Of a DNA stretch of 64,000 bases, positions 25,640-37,300 are shown piece after piece (positions within the stretch are counted from its first letter, which is position 1; each line of letters begins with the position of its first letter). A model generated the notes under the pieces. That model did no database searches, was not told the DNA's origin, and worked only from the letters and a program-made list of their open reading frames with translations. Location of the stretch: NCBI GenBank assembly GCA_022113835.1, contig JAILWY010000003.1, positions 10,377,501 through 10,441,500 on the forward strand. Direction: 5' to 3'. A program made the translations under genes and the position numbers. This stretch comes from Atopsyche davidsoni (lineage: Eukaryota > Arthropoda > Insecta > Trichoptera > Hydrobiosidae).

Positions 25640-25870
25640 TGAGTTCCTAACTTACAGTAACATCTAAAGGGGCCGGGTTCGATTCCAGGTCAGGGCGATG
25701 GGTGAATGATTTTTAAACATTTTAAATTTCTTAATCACCCCCGGGGCTGGAGTCATTGTGTTTCTGTGGTAGCCGAAGGTGTATTTGTTGAAGTTAAACA
25801 TTACCAGACAAATGAGGTGTTTGTGAGATTAATGCTTTAAGAATAAAGCGTTGTTGAATAATAAATCTTT
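25640..25870 (+). mobile_element. tRNA-derived SINE
   Basis: A B-box (GGGTTCGATTCC, near 25675-25686) sits in a T-arm-like context after GGGGCC. It is followed by about 180 bp of unrelated body and a 3' tail rich in AATAAA-type motifs (AAGAATAAAGCG, TTGAATAATAAA). The A-box is not clear. The overall architecture of tRNA head, body and A-rich tail is that of an insect SINE. Confidence 0.5.
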
Positions 25871-25879
25871 TATTTGAGT

Positions 25880-27680
25880 GCGAAAATTGTTTCACTGATA
25901 TATGAACTCATTGTTTTTCAACACATTATTATGTTATGAATATCATTTGTTATGTAGATATATAATTACAGAATATTTACCACCAGGCATTTTGCAACGA
26001 AATTTTTAGTAAATAATAGATTTAGATATGCATACGATGACTCAAAATATACATCTATTGTTATAGTCTCGGGATTTTTTTTACTGTACGAAATAATAAA
26101 ATGTATAGTTTCTAGTGATAACTATAATACCTCAAATCTACAATCACAAATTTCATCCTAAAATATTCAATATTCAGATTTATTCCAACTTAAAGTTTAT
26201 AAAAGATAATCGATAATAAACGTCCGATAAAGACAAAGTATTTTTAAATTTATACATACGTGTTTTATTGAAACCTTCAGGTCATAGCACACCGATGCAA
26301 GGTTCAAGAAAATTTTAAGTTCATAAGGTCTACAATACGAATTTGAACTCATTCAAAAGTTGACCTTGGCATAAACTGAAAAAGAAATGTTCAACCATGG
26401 ACCAAATTTATTATCATATATTTTGGTATAAAACAATATTAATAAAATATATTCCAAAAAATACGTTACCCACAGAGGCGGCTCCTAGTAAATACGCATA
26501 TTTGGAAAATAAAAAAAATGTGCGATTTAAAAATATAAATAAATATTCAAACTTTAAAGAAACGCAGAATGTAAAATATGTTGTTGAATTAAAATATGCT
26601 TAAACAACGAGCTCTGTGAAAACCAATAGTTTTCCAATACCATAATATTATGGATTAAGTGTATTACAGTTATCTGAAATAGGATTTGAGAAGTATAATT
26701 GTTCAAAGATCAATACTTTAGCCGTGTTTTATACAAAAAGAATAACGAGTAATTATATGAACATGATTACATATTTAGATTATTAAAAATTCCACATATA
26801 GATTATTTTATATTTAACCCAACCAGTCCACAAAAATTGAGTGTATTTGACACAAATTATGCACAAAAATAAAATAATTTCATTTTCACTATTCTAAACT
26901 ATTTTCAGTGCATATTGAAAATACCTGCAATTTTATTTTAAAAAATCGTTTGAATAAACATGTTTCGAAACAGTCAAAAAAAAAACCTTTATGGATTATT
27001 CTCGTCATTTCACTAGTGAACCTTTCATATAATGTTATATTGCTTTTTTCTTTTTTGTGTTCACCAAGGTGTGTGGGGCTCCCGAGCCGCCACTGAGGAG
27101 AGACATATCTCGCCGTGCTTTAGTATAATGTTAAAGGAGCATGCATAATGCAGATTCATATAAAGATTGCAGTAGATTTGTTATGATACAAGAACATTGC
27201 TCTTTTTTTCAAGGATTGTCATCTACAGTGTCCACGACGCACTCACTGTTACAGTGTAATAAGCAATCGAGATAAGGTTGTGTTTTTATATCCATTTTTT
27301 TAAAGTAATGCATAAAGTAGTACTCCTAATTTAATTCTTTCGTAATTAGCGAATATAATCGATTGCGCAATAGAATGCTAAATATTTGTTTTAAAATTAA
27401 TTGTGATTAGATAATAAGAAAAAGTGGAGAAAAAGCAGTTAGCTGCTACGTCTGTAGTAAATTTTCTTTGCACACAACACCGTCCGAATTAATTGCTTTA
27501 TAATGGAACATGCAACGGATTACTCTGCCTGGCCTACATAGGCTTCCACGCTTGCCGAGCGATGACTGGCTGTCGATACTGAGTTTCTTCAGGTACTTAG
27601 ATTCTTTCTCTCATTATTAAATGTCGAGCCTAAGCTCTTAAATTGTCTATTTTATTCCTACCCTTACGCAGATAAGGATA
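25880..27680. other. AT-rich intergenic DNA, no gene seen
   Basis: No supported gene. A CCAAGGTCA FTZ-F1-like motif is present on the minus strand at 26361-26369. A short GC-richer segment lies at 27.07-27.12 kb. Confidence 0.5.
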
Positions 27681-27689
27681 TGGTTTTGT

Positions 27690-27815
27690 AAGAAAAGTAT
27701 TATATAATAATGCTATTGTGCATAAGTACGAGTATATGCACAGTGAAATGGTCGCCAACCTCCTATCAGGAGAGACACTCGATGAAGAAGAATGCAGACA
27801 TATATATCATGACAT
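27690..27815 (+). mobile_element. Non-LTR retrotransposon 3'-end fragment
   Basis: Shares TTATATAATAATGCTATTG, then GTGAAATGGTCGCCAACCTCC and GGAGAGACACTCGATGAAGAA with the copies at 43.93-44.08 and 62.7-62.9 kb. In frame it reads SEMVANL, the last coding part of a LINE ORF2, followed by a GAA-rich tail. Only the extreme 3' end is present, as expected of 5'-truncated insertions. Confidence 0.55.
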
Positions 27816-27819
27816 TTAA

Positions 27820-30080
27820 ATAATCATGACGTGGGTAAAAAATGTTATTATTAATTAATATCATAATTTGAGGTACAGGATTATATACCTGGTTATATTT
27901 TGCCTGTAACTTCAAGATTCTGTTCTATCCAATTATCGGTCTTGTCTCGTCAGTAAAGTTGCAAGTTGCAAGTGCCGTGCGCTAATTCAGTACAATAAAC
28001 TCACCGGAGTTAAGCATCTCATCGAGGAGAATGCACTCGCCCACAATCTCAAATCACCCACGAAGTGCACTTCTTGATAAGTGCAAGTCATAGAAGCGGA
28101 AATTCCAGCATGATATTGACTTTGATTGCACTGCAGCCAGTTGGTTCCCCTCTAGAAACTACCTGTCATTCACAACCGAAGGTGTGATCTCTTACAATGT
28201 TTAGATAATATGACTTATTGAAAATAGTACCTGTTTCAAATTAACATCATTTAACTATACAATTTAGTTTGCAAATTATTCAGCTAGGTGGTTTCCACAC
28301 AAAGCACTACTTCATTGCAAACTTACTAAGAATGTCTGCGTTGTTATTATGACTTGCGAATAGCTCTATTATTTTTATTGGTAATTGAGCTAAGTCATAT
28401 TACTTGCACAAAGTGGAATAACTCCAGCTCTGAGTCTGTATATAAATAAGTGCACTTCTATTAACACAAAAAAAACGTTGTTTGTAACATATTATATTTA
28501 ATTTGTTTAAAACGACTCATAATGAGACAAATCATAATATTTTAATCAATTCTACGTTATATATACAAACATTAATTTTGATCGTCTCTAACGATAGTGC
28601 ATTTAAGAATAACTGTACAATTCACATAATAATAATGTTTTATAATTTATTGTATGGTACCAAGTGTAGTGCAAGTAACTTTTATATTATACGTGAGAAC
28701 GTGCGTATTGCAAATGAATTTTTTATTGAGTTCGTATAAATATACCGCTATGTTGACTTAATAATAATAAATAATGGTTTAAAAGAGAAAATATAAAAGA
28801 AAATTGACATTGAAACATGACACAGAATGGTGTTTTAGTGTCATTTTACCAGCAACTGACTCAAACATATCTGGTAGTGCGAATTTTATCACGAATGAAA
28901 ATAATGAATTAATAACAAAACACTACAGTAATAAATTTCATTAATGTTTTTAATTTATACAATTTTTTCAGCACACTTTTGAAAATTTAATTTCTCGCTC
29001 GTGTAAACTTAAACATTGAACAGCTTGTTAGTTCAGTGATAAGGTAAGTTTTATTTTAAATTTCTATTAAAATAATTATTGACACCGTGATAAAAACATA
29101 GACAAACCTTTCAAGAAAATAATCTCATTTATTCCTATATTATTGAACTTCCTTATGCACGTACACGCAGTTATATAGTAAATATTAAAAACGTATTGAT
29201 TACATAACATAATATGACAGCCTGTGTTGAATAAATGCAGATTTATGAAATATTTTTTTAAATTATGGTCATATAGGGACGTGTGCATCAAACTGGAGAT
29301 GAGTCTTCAAAAAATCCAACAAGCCTTCATCCGAATTTCCACACGTTATTACAAGGAACAGCGGCAGAAAAGTAAAATGAAACATCACAAATGAAAAGGA
29401 ATATGAAATATTTTAAAGGCGTCTATCTGAGTATCCAATCTCAGTATTTCGCCGGCAATTACTAATTATTATTTTAAACTGATGAACGAAACAATGGGAG
29501 CAGAAATACCTCACGAGGAACCACAATGTACCCAATGAAGTAATCATTTTCCAAATTGCCAAAAAAATAGCAAACGCCCGGGATGGTCGTTTTGAAATAC
29601 GCATCGCGAAATATCTCACTTAAAACTGCAGCATCAGGGATTCAGATCTGAAACTCCCAAGTCTCTTTCCCGTACTAATTATCTACTGAATGATACAATA
29701 ATAGAGTTTACATTTCAATTAAATTATTGCTGAATACATGCTGAACATTGTAAGCTTAAGCGTACTTCTGATAGACAATAAATATTGGCACAGTCGTTTG
29801 ATCCCAGAGCCGTAAATTGAAGATAAATTATATAATCATGTATAGATTTAATATTTAATAAGATAATCTGCGAAGATCGCTCTCGTGCGAATTTCTCATA
29901 CAATAACTGGTCGAACGCCCGATGTTTCTTTATGGTCGTGTGGGTGCTACAAAAGCACCTTGCAGGTATAGCAAATCCTAATGATTATTATATTTAATAA
30001 ATATATCCCCATTTTTCACTCGTACAGGTTTATTGTGTAAACATTAATTAGGATATTTATCAATATAATTTTTTTTCTCC
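27820..30080. other. Intergenic DNA, no gene seen
   Basis: AT-rich, with one GC-richer non-repetitive stretch (about 27.94-28.20 kb). Open frames at 28503-28739 plus, 29076-29291 minus and 29413-29619 minus have no recognisable domain. Confidence 0.45.
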
Positions 30081-30087
30081 ACAGCTA

Positions 30088-30172
30088 TCGCGTCCAGGTG
30101 CTCTGATTAGTTAAACTGTTTAGAGCACCTGGCCTAGGAGATGTGGGTTAGAATCCCGACTGTATCATAAAA
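30088..30172 (+). repeat. tRNA-like SINE head
   Basis: Contains TAGAGCACCTGGCCTAGGAG, like a D-arm/anticodon-arm, followed by GTGGGTTAGAATCCCGAC, like a T-arm with the B-box GGTTAGAATCC. The 5' part is a local palindrome (CCAGGTGCTCT against AGAGCACCTGG), so it cannot fold as a normal tRNA. Interpreted as a decayed tRNA-derived element. Confidence 0.45.
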
Positions 30173-30179
30173 AAACATG

Positions 30180-31290
30180 TCTAAGTTTTTTCTCGTCGTT
30201 TCATACGTATACTTGCTAAAAATTCATAATTTAAGGACACTTAATTATGAATTTCAAAACTAAAGATAAGCTTGCATTAAATATATATTTTTGTAGTCAG
30301 ACAAAATACCTTGATTTGTAGGTTTTTATTTTTCATGTGTTAAAAATATTCCTAAGTGTAGAATTTTATTTATTACTTACCCTCCAACAGCCTCAGGCAT
30401 TATTTGAAAACGGAGAACATACCTAAAACAAACAAAAAACAATTATTTAGTATTGAATAAACATGGTTAACCTAGTAGCAACAATAACATTGTTTTGTTG
30501 ATAAATCATAGATATATTAAATATATATATATTTATAGCCACTATTCTCGTGTAATGGTTGATATTCTTTGTTTTAGGCCATTCATCATCCAAGAACTGT
30601 CAGATTCGATCCCCACCTGACGACTGCTTTTAATTGTGTGCCACACCTGACTCACACCTGTTTCAATTTCGTCGAAATGGTTTGTCTCCTTTACAAAATT
30701 ACTAGGAGAATGCTGCTCACCCATGTCGCAGGGATCGAAGAAGAGTTTGCACTTGCCTGGGCCACTCACTGCCACATTTCGAAACAATAGATTAGACTGC
30801 GATCATTAGAGCGAGACGGAAAGTGATGCTATATATCTCTGTCAGCCCCCGCGCGTGAGCTAAACCTTCTACTTGCCTCAAATTATTAGTATTTCATTAT
30901 GAAACAGGCCAGTAAATGTTCTCATTTGAACACAACATGTACAAGTTTAAGCAACTAAACAAACAAACATTTAATAACTGAATATAAACGTACTCGTTAC
31001 TTCCTTAAAAACTAGAAAAAATAAGCTCGATTTTATAATTAATTGAAAAAAGCGTAATTTCAATATCACGTGCAGGTGCTGGGCGGATAAAATAACTTGC
31101 AATTTCTCCTCACTGGAGCAGGCAGAGGCGGAGATGGATGCACTCTCTTGTCTGATATAATGCTATCTTTCCAATTTCTTGCTTGCATTCCAGGCACGCG
31201 AGCCTCTGGCCGAGCATAAGACTCCTCGACAAGGAAACACAAGCACTTAAATGAAAACGAAAAATAAAGACCAACTTAAAACATCACAAA
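30180..31290. other. Intergenic DNA, no supported gene
   Basis: A minus-strand frame at 30542-30787 (81 codons) is open and GC-richer than its surroundings, but I recognise no domain. A GATTCGATCCCC motif inside it hints at a repeat rather than a gene. Confidence 0.4.
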
Positions 31291-31299
31291 AGAAAGGAA

Positions 31300-31450
31300 A
31301 CTCGAAGAATCAGAAAAATCGAAGGAAAAGGGGGCATTGGAAGGAGAAAGTTGGAGGTCGGAATTGGTGAGACTGGCCAAGTATAGGGATATGTTCGATG
31401 ATATGGTCATCAACCTCATGTGAGGAGAGACATCAGAAGAAGAAGAAAAC
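31300..31450 (+). mobile_element. Non-LTR retrotransposon ORF2 C-terminus and tail
   Basis: One frame reads EGESWRSELVRLAKYRDMF then DDMVINLM and a stop (TGA at 31421), followed by a GAA-repeat tail ending at about 31448. This matches the remnant at 20.05 kb (WLEAGSTYELMRL, RNMFDELVTHL) and the fragments at 27.7 and 62.9 kb. It is 5'-truncated, with only about 30 to 40 codons left. Confidence 0.65.
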
Positions 31451-31454
31451 ATCA

Positions 31455-34060
31455 TAGAATGTATAAATTACTATCTCGTATAACGTTATGCCGATTCTTC
31501 GCCACTTCGAGCTCCGGCCTGATCAAAAATACAACCAAGAATAATTATCTCACTCCTATTTAAATTTTTGCTTGATAATACTTCAATCATTATTTTGTCG
31601 TATTAAATATAATTATTTTTTACTCAGATATTTTTTCGTTAAAAAACTAATTCAGTTATACATATATTTATGTATGATATTTAAACCAATAAGATACATT
31701 TTGTTATGTATCTAGATTCGTTTTGAAATCTAATATGAATATATCAATACGTTTTGTTCTTCACACTTCACGGCATCGACGGTTGACTTAAGGAAGATCC
31801 GTAAATTCTTCAATAATATCTCATAAATTTACATTTTTCTGTACTTCTCACGTCAACATGACTTTAAAGAATTTATTTATCATATACTTAAGCGATTTTA
31901 TTAGATAAAAAATACAAGCATGCTTCCGATTATGTTTGTTAAATTAATGTGTTTTTGTATTGGATTTCTCGCTATTATCTCGAATACAACGCTTTTCATG
32001 CAAATAAATTACTCTGTTTTAATATGGAATCAAATTATTTAAAGCTGCCTATTCACGTCGTAAGACAACTGACATCTTCTTTTGCGTTTTTATTTACATA
32101 GAAAATACAATAAAAAAATACCTAAACATGTTTTAATCACTGCAAAATGAGATTGGATCACTTATCAAAATTAGTTTAAAAAGTAGAATAGTGGTAATCG
32201 TCAACATCAATATATGATTTATATGGTTTTTAGCAACCTAATATAAATTTATTAAATATATATAGAATAAAAGTATAGTTGATAGGCTTCAAATAAAACA
32301 GTTAATGTAAAACCAAATCAAATAAAATAAAAGGACAAAAAACACGTTGTAAGATATTTTTTTTTGTCACAACAAAAAACAGTGTTTTATATTGTTTCTT
32401 GTTCCTGTTTTCGGCAGATATTCTTCATTATATCAGTCTGAGTGTTTCTTTAGGTCCATTTGTAGGTTACATGTGCTTCAGCGCAGATCTCCAGCTCTTC
32501 CTGCCGTATTTCTATCTCAGACGGGGACGCCCACCCCTATTTATTCCACAAAGATCCGCCCTTAACAGTTGCTTTTGTCTAGTTATATCTTCCGCCATGG
32601 GAATGGCATCCTCAGTTAAGATAACTACAAGAAATAATAGCTTTATATATGTATTAATATAAAGTATATTTTATTTTGATTTGACGTTTTATACTTTTGT
32701 TCTGTGTTACATTAAGAGATAAGTAATATTTATATTTAAAATGAAATATATTCTAGTTAAGATATTAAATATTCAAATCTACCTTCATATTGCATGTTCA
32801 AAGTAAATAAGTTGCTCAGGTGTTATTAACTAGATAAACAATTCAATGAATCGTGTATGTATTTAAATAAAAAAATTTACTGAATATATAATTGTGATTG
32901 TTGCAATTTCATACCTTCAAATAAACATCTTAATTAAGTCAAGATTGTTCATAGATGTTATAAAATATTTGATTTTAAGTTAAGTTCAATTACTAAGCTG
33001 TTTAGCAATAGCTTCAAACATTGCGGTTATCTAAATAATTCAAAAATATATTTACTGATTAAAAATTATTTGATAACTACGTTTGTTATCGATCCAATCT
33101 CATTCATGTTAATATGAAAATTCACATTTAGGGCAAATGTTCACGTCGAATACTATTAAATCTAAAATTTTTTTAATAAAATTGAGCAACCTTAAGAAAA
33201 ATCCTAAAGGTTTTCCATTACACTGATATAAATTTTTACCGTAAAAAAAATATTAAGGAGTTTGAAATAACGATAGATTCGTGTAATACACCTTTATATC
33301 CGTTTTTTGTATATTTTCCATGCGGAAACATACACGCATAAATCTTTTTTGCTTACAACTCGAAAATGAGGCATAAAATAGCATATAAATAAGTTACGTT
33401 TAAGTATTCATAAAACGTTAAGTACGCATAACTCTTTTTACGTGTATTTACGTATTAGCTATCGAACGTACTCACGGGATAAAGCCTTATAGCTGGCATT
33501 ATGCGAGTTCCAAGGATATGTCGACATTTCCTTTTTATGCTGATGAATATAATATAATATAATCGAAAGCTGACAGAAATTATACTTAACTGCTTTTCTG
33601 ATAAAATCCTTTATTTTTTTATTTTCTGTAAACGCGGTAATATAAAAAATAAATCATAATAATTTTACCATAAATAAAACGATTTTATATCACACTTTTT
33701 ACGGTTATTCTGAAGTCATTGGTTTTACTGACTCCTACTAGTTAATACTTATCGTTAATTAATCGTTGAAACAGAACATAGCCTTAGAGATATTCCAACT
33801 CACTTCATAACATTCAAGGTTCAGGAACGGACTTCATTGAGTTGTGCCTCCACCTTCCACCCCTATAGACCTAACATTTTCTAAAGAAATTTCTATAGAT
33901 ATTTCGACCCCAATGGAGTAATACATCTTTTAACTCAGCTAATCTGCTAAGTAGTTAAAGATTTTTCAAATAAGGTTTTATCGCAATTGATTTTACTTTA
34001 TATTTAATAAACGCTAATGCAGAAATAATATAACTTTTTTTATAATAAAAAATATATTAT
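31455..34060. other. AT-rich intergenic DNA, no gene seen
   Basis: Very AT-rich, no repeats recognised. The frame at 32399-32662 plus has no recognisable domain. Confidence 0.5.
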
Positions 34061-34072
34061 GTTCCGGTAAGA

Positions 34073-34086
34073 CGCATTGCAATGCG
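34073..34086. promoter_or_regulatory. Perfect 14-bp palindrome upstream of gene B
   Basis: CGCATTGCAATGCG is a perfect dyad about 190 bp upstream of the predicted gene B start site. It could be a dimeric transcription-factor site. Its core resembles, but is two bases shorter than, a C/EBP site. Function is inference. Confidence 0.3.
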
Positions 34087-34242
34087 GTCATTTAACGTGC
34101 TTAAAGAATTTGTTTCTTTTTTTTGTGAGAAAATGAAACTGTAATTATCGGCCTATATAATTAATGGATTTACCCGTTTCATACAGCGGCGCGTCCGACG
34201 ACTGAAGAAGAGATTCACTGCAGACACGCAAGTCTATGAAAA

Positions 34243-34280
34243 TATAAATACCCAAGATGCTCTGGATGCACCATCAGTCC
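34243..34280 (+). promoter_or_regulatory. Core promoter of cuticular gene B (TATA + initiator)
   Basis: TATAAATA begins at 34243 and the initiator ATCAGTC lies at 34273-34279 with the likely +1 A at 34276. This is exactly the 33-bp spacing seen in gene A. The 5' UTR of about 78 nt has no upstream ATG. A CCAGCGTC-type block shortly after the initiator is also similar to gene A. Confidence 0.8.
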
Positions 34281-34353
34281 GACCAGCGTCACAGTGGAAG
34301 CATCACATCTTCAGAGTGGATTCAGCTCGTCCAGAGTGCAGCCGGGCACGACC

Positions 34354-37300
34354 ATGCAGCTGGTGAGTGCACGAAAGTGGATTCTTCCGGAGACGGTCAC
34401 GCATTGAAGAAGCGATACTTTTCTCAAGTGAAACTTGTACTAAGCTTAGCAAGAAAATGAAACGCTTTTCTGACCTCGCTTTGAAGAAATTCTCTGTGTG
34501 ATTTCGATTTCATAAAAATATTCAATCAAAATCTTTTTTTTCAAGTGTGCTTGTGTTTCTTATACATACATAAAAAAATATATTTATATACAAATATATA
34601 TTCAATATTTTTGACAGGTAGATAGTAGTTGGTGATATTTTCTTCTTCGCGTATCTTTCCTCACGGATTCCTCCGCTAGGCACTCAATGCCCCGAGGTTC
34701 ATCCAAAATGTCCAGCTCACACCAAAACGATCCAAGAGGTCATCATCGACCTCGCACACTCCTTCGAAATCTCCACCCACTTAGTTCCAAGCCCCTCAAT
34801 CAACACCTTCTTCAAGTTCAACCTCGAAGACTGTCTCCACAAAAAAAGGCCAAAAGCCACCCAACCCCAAACACAACCCCACGGTGACACAAGTCACCCA
34901 GTCATTTTGAAGGCGCTGAAGGAAAATTTTCTTGTTTCGCCGATAAAGCCAAATACATACACTAGATTAGGAAGGCTGGTGACCATCTCACTACGCATAT
35001 ATTTATCCTGAGCCTGTTTTAACATTTCGGCTTTACTCTCAACTTCCAGCTTTCCATTCAATACCTATATTTCTTGGGTAATGAACCGCATTTTTACTGT
35101 CGTCAAGAGCTCTTTATTTTCGCGCCGAGACACGAATCTCGTTTGTGACGTGTGACAACCTAATAAAGACTTTTTTTATAGATCTCAATTATACTTCTGG
35201 CTGCTGTATGCTCAGCAGTCAAGCATCGCCCAAACCAAAAAAATGCTCCAACCTTTAATACAGGACAAGAAATTGCACCGCTGAGAACCATTACAAGTGA
35301 CCAGACTTCAGCCAAAGAAAGCAAAAAAGCTTTTAGAAGATCCTCAAAGCAGTATTTTGCTCCACCCCCAAGAAAACAAAGAATCCAAAGACCGGCTGAC
35401 CAGGAGTTCTCAGAAGACTTCTTCTATCCACCTCAAGAGACGAAGAAGACCTCTAAGCAATACCTGGCTTCAAACGATTTCCGACAATCAACTAACCGAT
35501 ACGATGCTCAAAATACTGGCAACGACCAACGACAAACATCAGACGCATATTCAAAAGATTACGACATGTACATGGATGCCGAAGATAACTATAATTATTT
35601 CCCAGCGATAGATATTAAAAAATCTAAATATCATTCTAATAATAAACAAACAGAATATCTTGCTCCAATCGAGCCTAAACCTACCAACGTGTACCTTCCT
35701 GTTAAGGAAGAAGCTTTTCAGTATCCGCTCATGGTTGAAACAAAATTTGCGACCAATGGCTATACAAAGCCAACCAAAAAGCCTGCAGTTAAAAAGGGAG
35801 AAATTTTAGACACAGATAACTATCCAACCAGCTTCAAGCAAATGATGAAGCAAAATTCAAATAAAATGAAAGCTGAAAGCACTAAAAAGGATTCATATAA
35901 CTTTTCAAATCAACAATACTCCAGGCCGAAAAATCATAACCAAGAACAGTATGAGTTTATTCCTTCTGCAACAATGATCCCCATCAATGTTCAGTTCACT
36001 TCGCCCAGTTCTCAAAACTCTTTTAGCGATTATAAATCTGCTCTAACAGATTCGTTTGATAGTAATTACAATCAACCTATACCGTTAAATCAAATAAAAA
36101 ATGAAAACTCTCAGGCGGATTCAAACATCTATTATAATGAGAAGAAATATTCACCACCCACAATAACTCACGATAAAAACTACAAAAACCCAATAATAGT
36201 GAATCCTTTTATCGACCAATATGTCCCACAGCAAAGTACTCAGGTTTCTAACGGATTTTTACCGCAATCCTCAGTTAATACTTTTGGAAACGAATTTCTT
36301 CCTGTTCAAAATAATAACCAATATATTGACGAATATGTTCCATCTCCTGATAGCAAAAATGAAAACGATAAGTATTTGCCGCCCATAGATGTCGGAACGG
36401 TGTTCCAAGAACTGCTTCCGTCAGCGGATAATTCATACGCGGCCCCGCAATACTTGCCACTAAACAATCAAGCACCAGTGGAGAAATCTAAGCACTTTAA
36501 CACCCCTAAAATGGAGTTTGCAGCGGACCGGCGAGACGACAATTCAACGTACAGGCAGCTTCTTTCGTTCAATCAAAACCCCGGAGAATTCCATCAAAAT
36601 TCTTTTAATTCACTCCAATTCAATCAAGTTCAACCCTATGAAAATGATATGCAATTTAATCAAAACCATTTGCCGACAATGCAGTTTCCGATGATCTTCT
36701 CACAAAATAATATCCAAGCAAACAACACCAATACAATCCAACCAACCGCTCCGTCAGTGAACTACGAGCAAAGTTCTGCAACGTACCCGTCCAATTTTTA
36801 TTCGTACACTCAAGGCCCCGTTGCGGATTCGACGGTCCGCTCAGATATGAAACATTTCAATAACGATAAACAAGATGCTGATGCTATGATGGTGGAAATC
36901 GGAAGTAAAAACATCGGTCACAAGTGGAGATCGGATTCATTCACAACTGCAAATATCAATGAAATGAACTCGTTCGAACCCGCGAGGCTGAACCACGCTC
37001 AATCGAGGCAATCGGATTCCTCGACACACGTAAAAAAGCACAGCCAACACATAAAAACTACCCTGCCTGCTTTCCAAGCGCATCCCCAACAATTCGCAGC
37101 GGCTAGATCGACTCTCATCCCACTGAGTGTGAGCCAAGATAAACAAGAAAACACACCGGAGAAGTCTGCGAAGCAGGACCTGTTATTAGCGAGCAGCTCG
37201 AACATAAATCAAACACCAGGAGTACTTCCGGCGCAGTTTCAAGCGCAATATCAAGGCCAGCAGTTCATAAATCACAAGCCGTTGCATCAGCAGTCTCAGT

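Noticed and set aside
30542..30787. 81-codon minus-strand frame in GC-richer DNA
   Set aside because: No domain recognised; a B-box-like GATTCGATCCCC suggests it may be part of a repeat.
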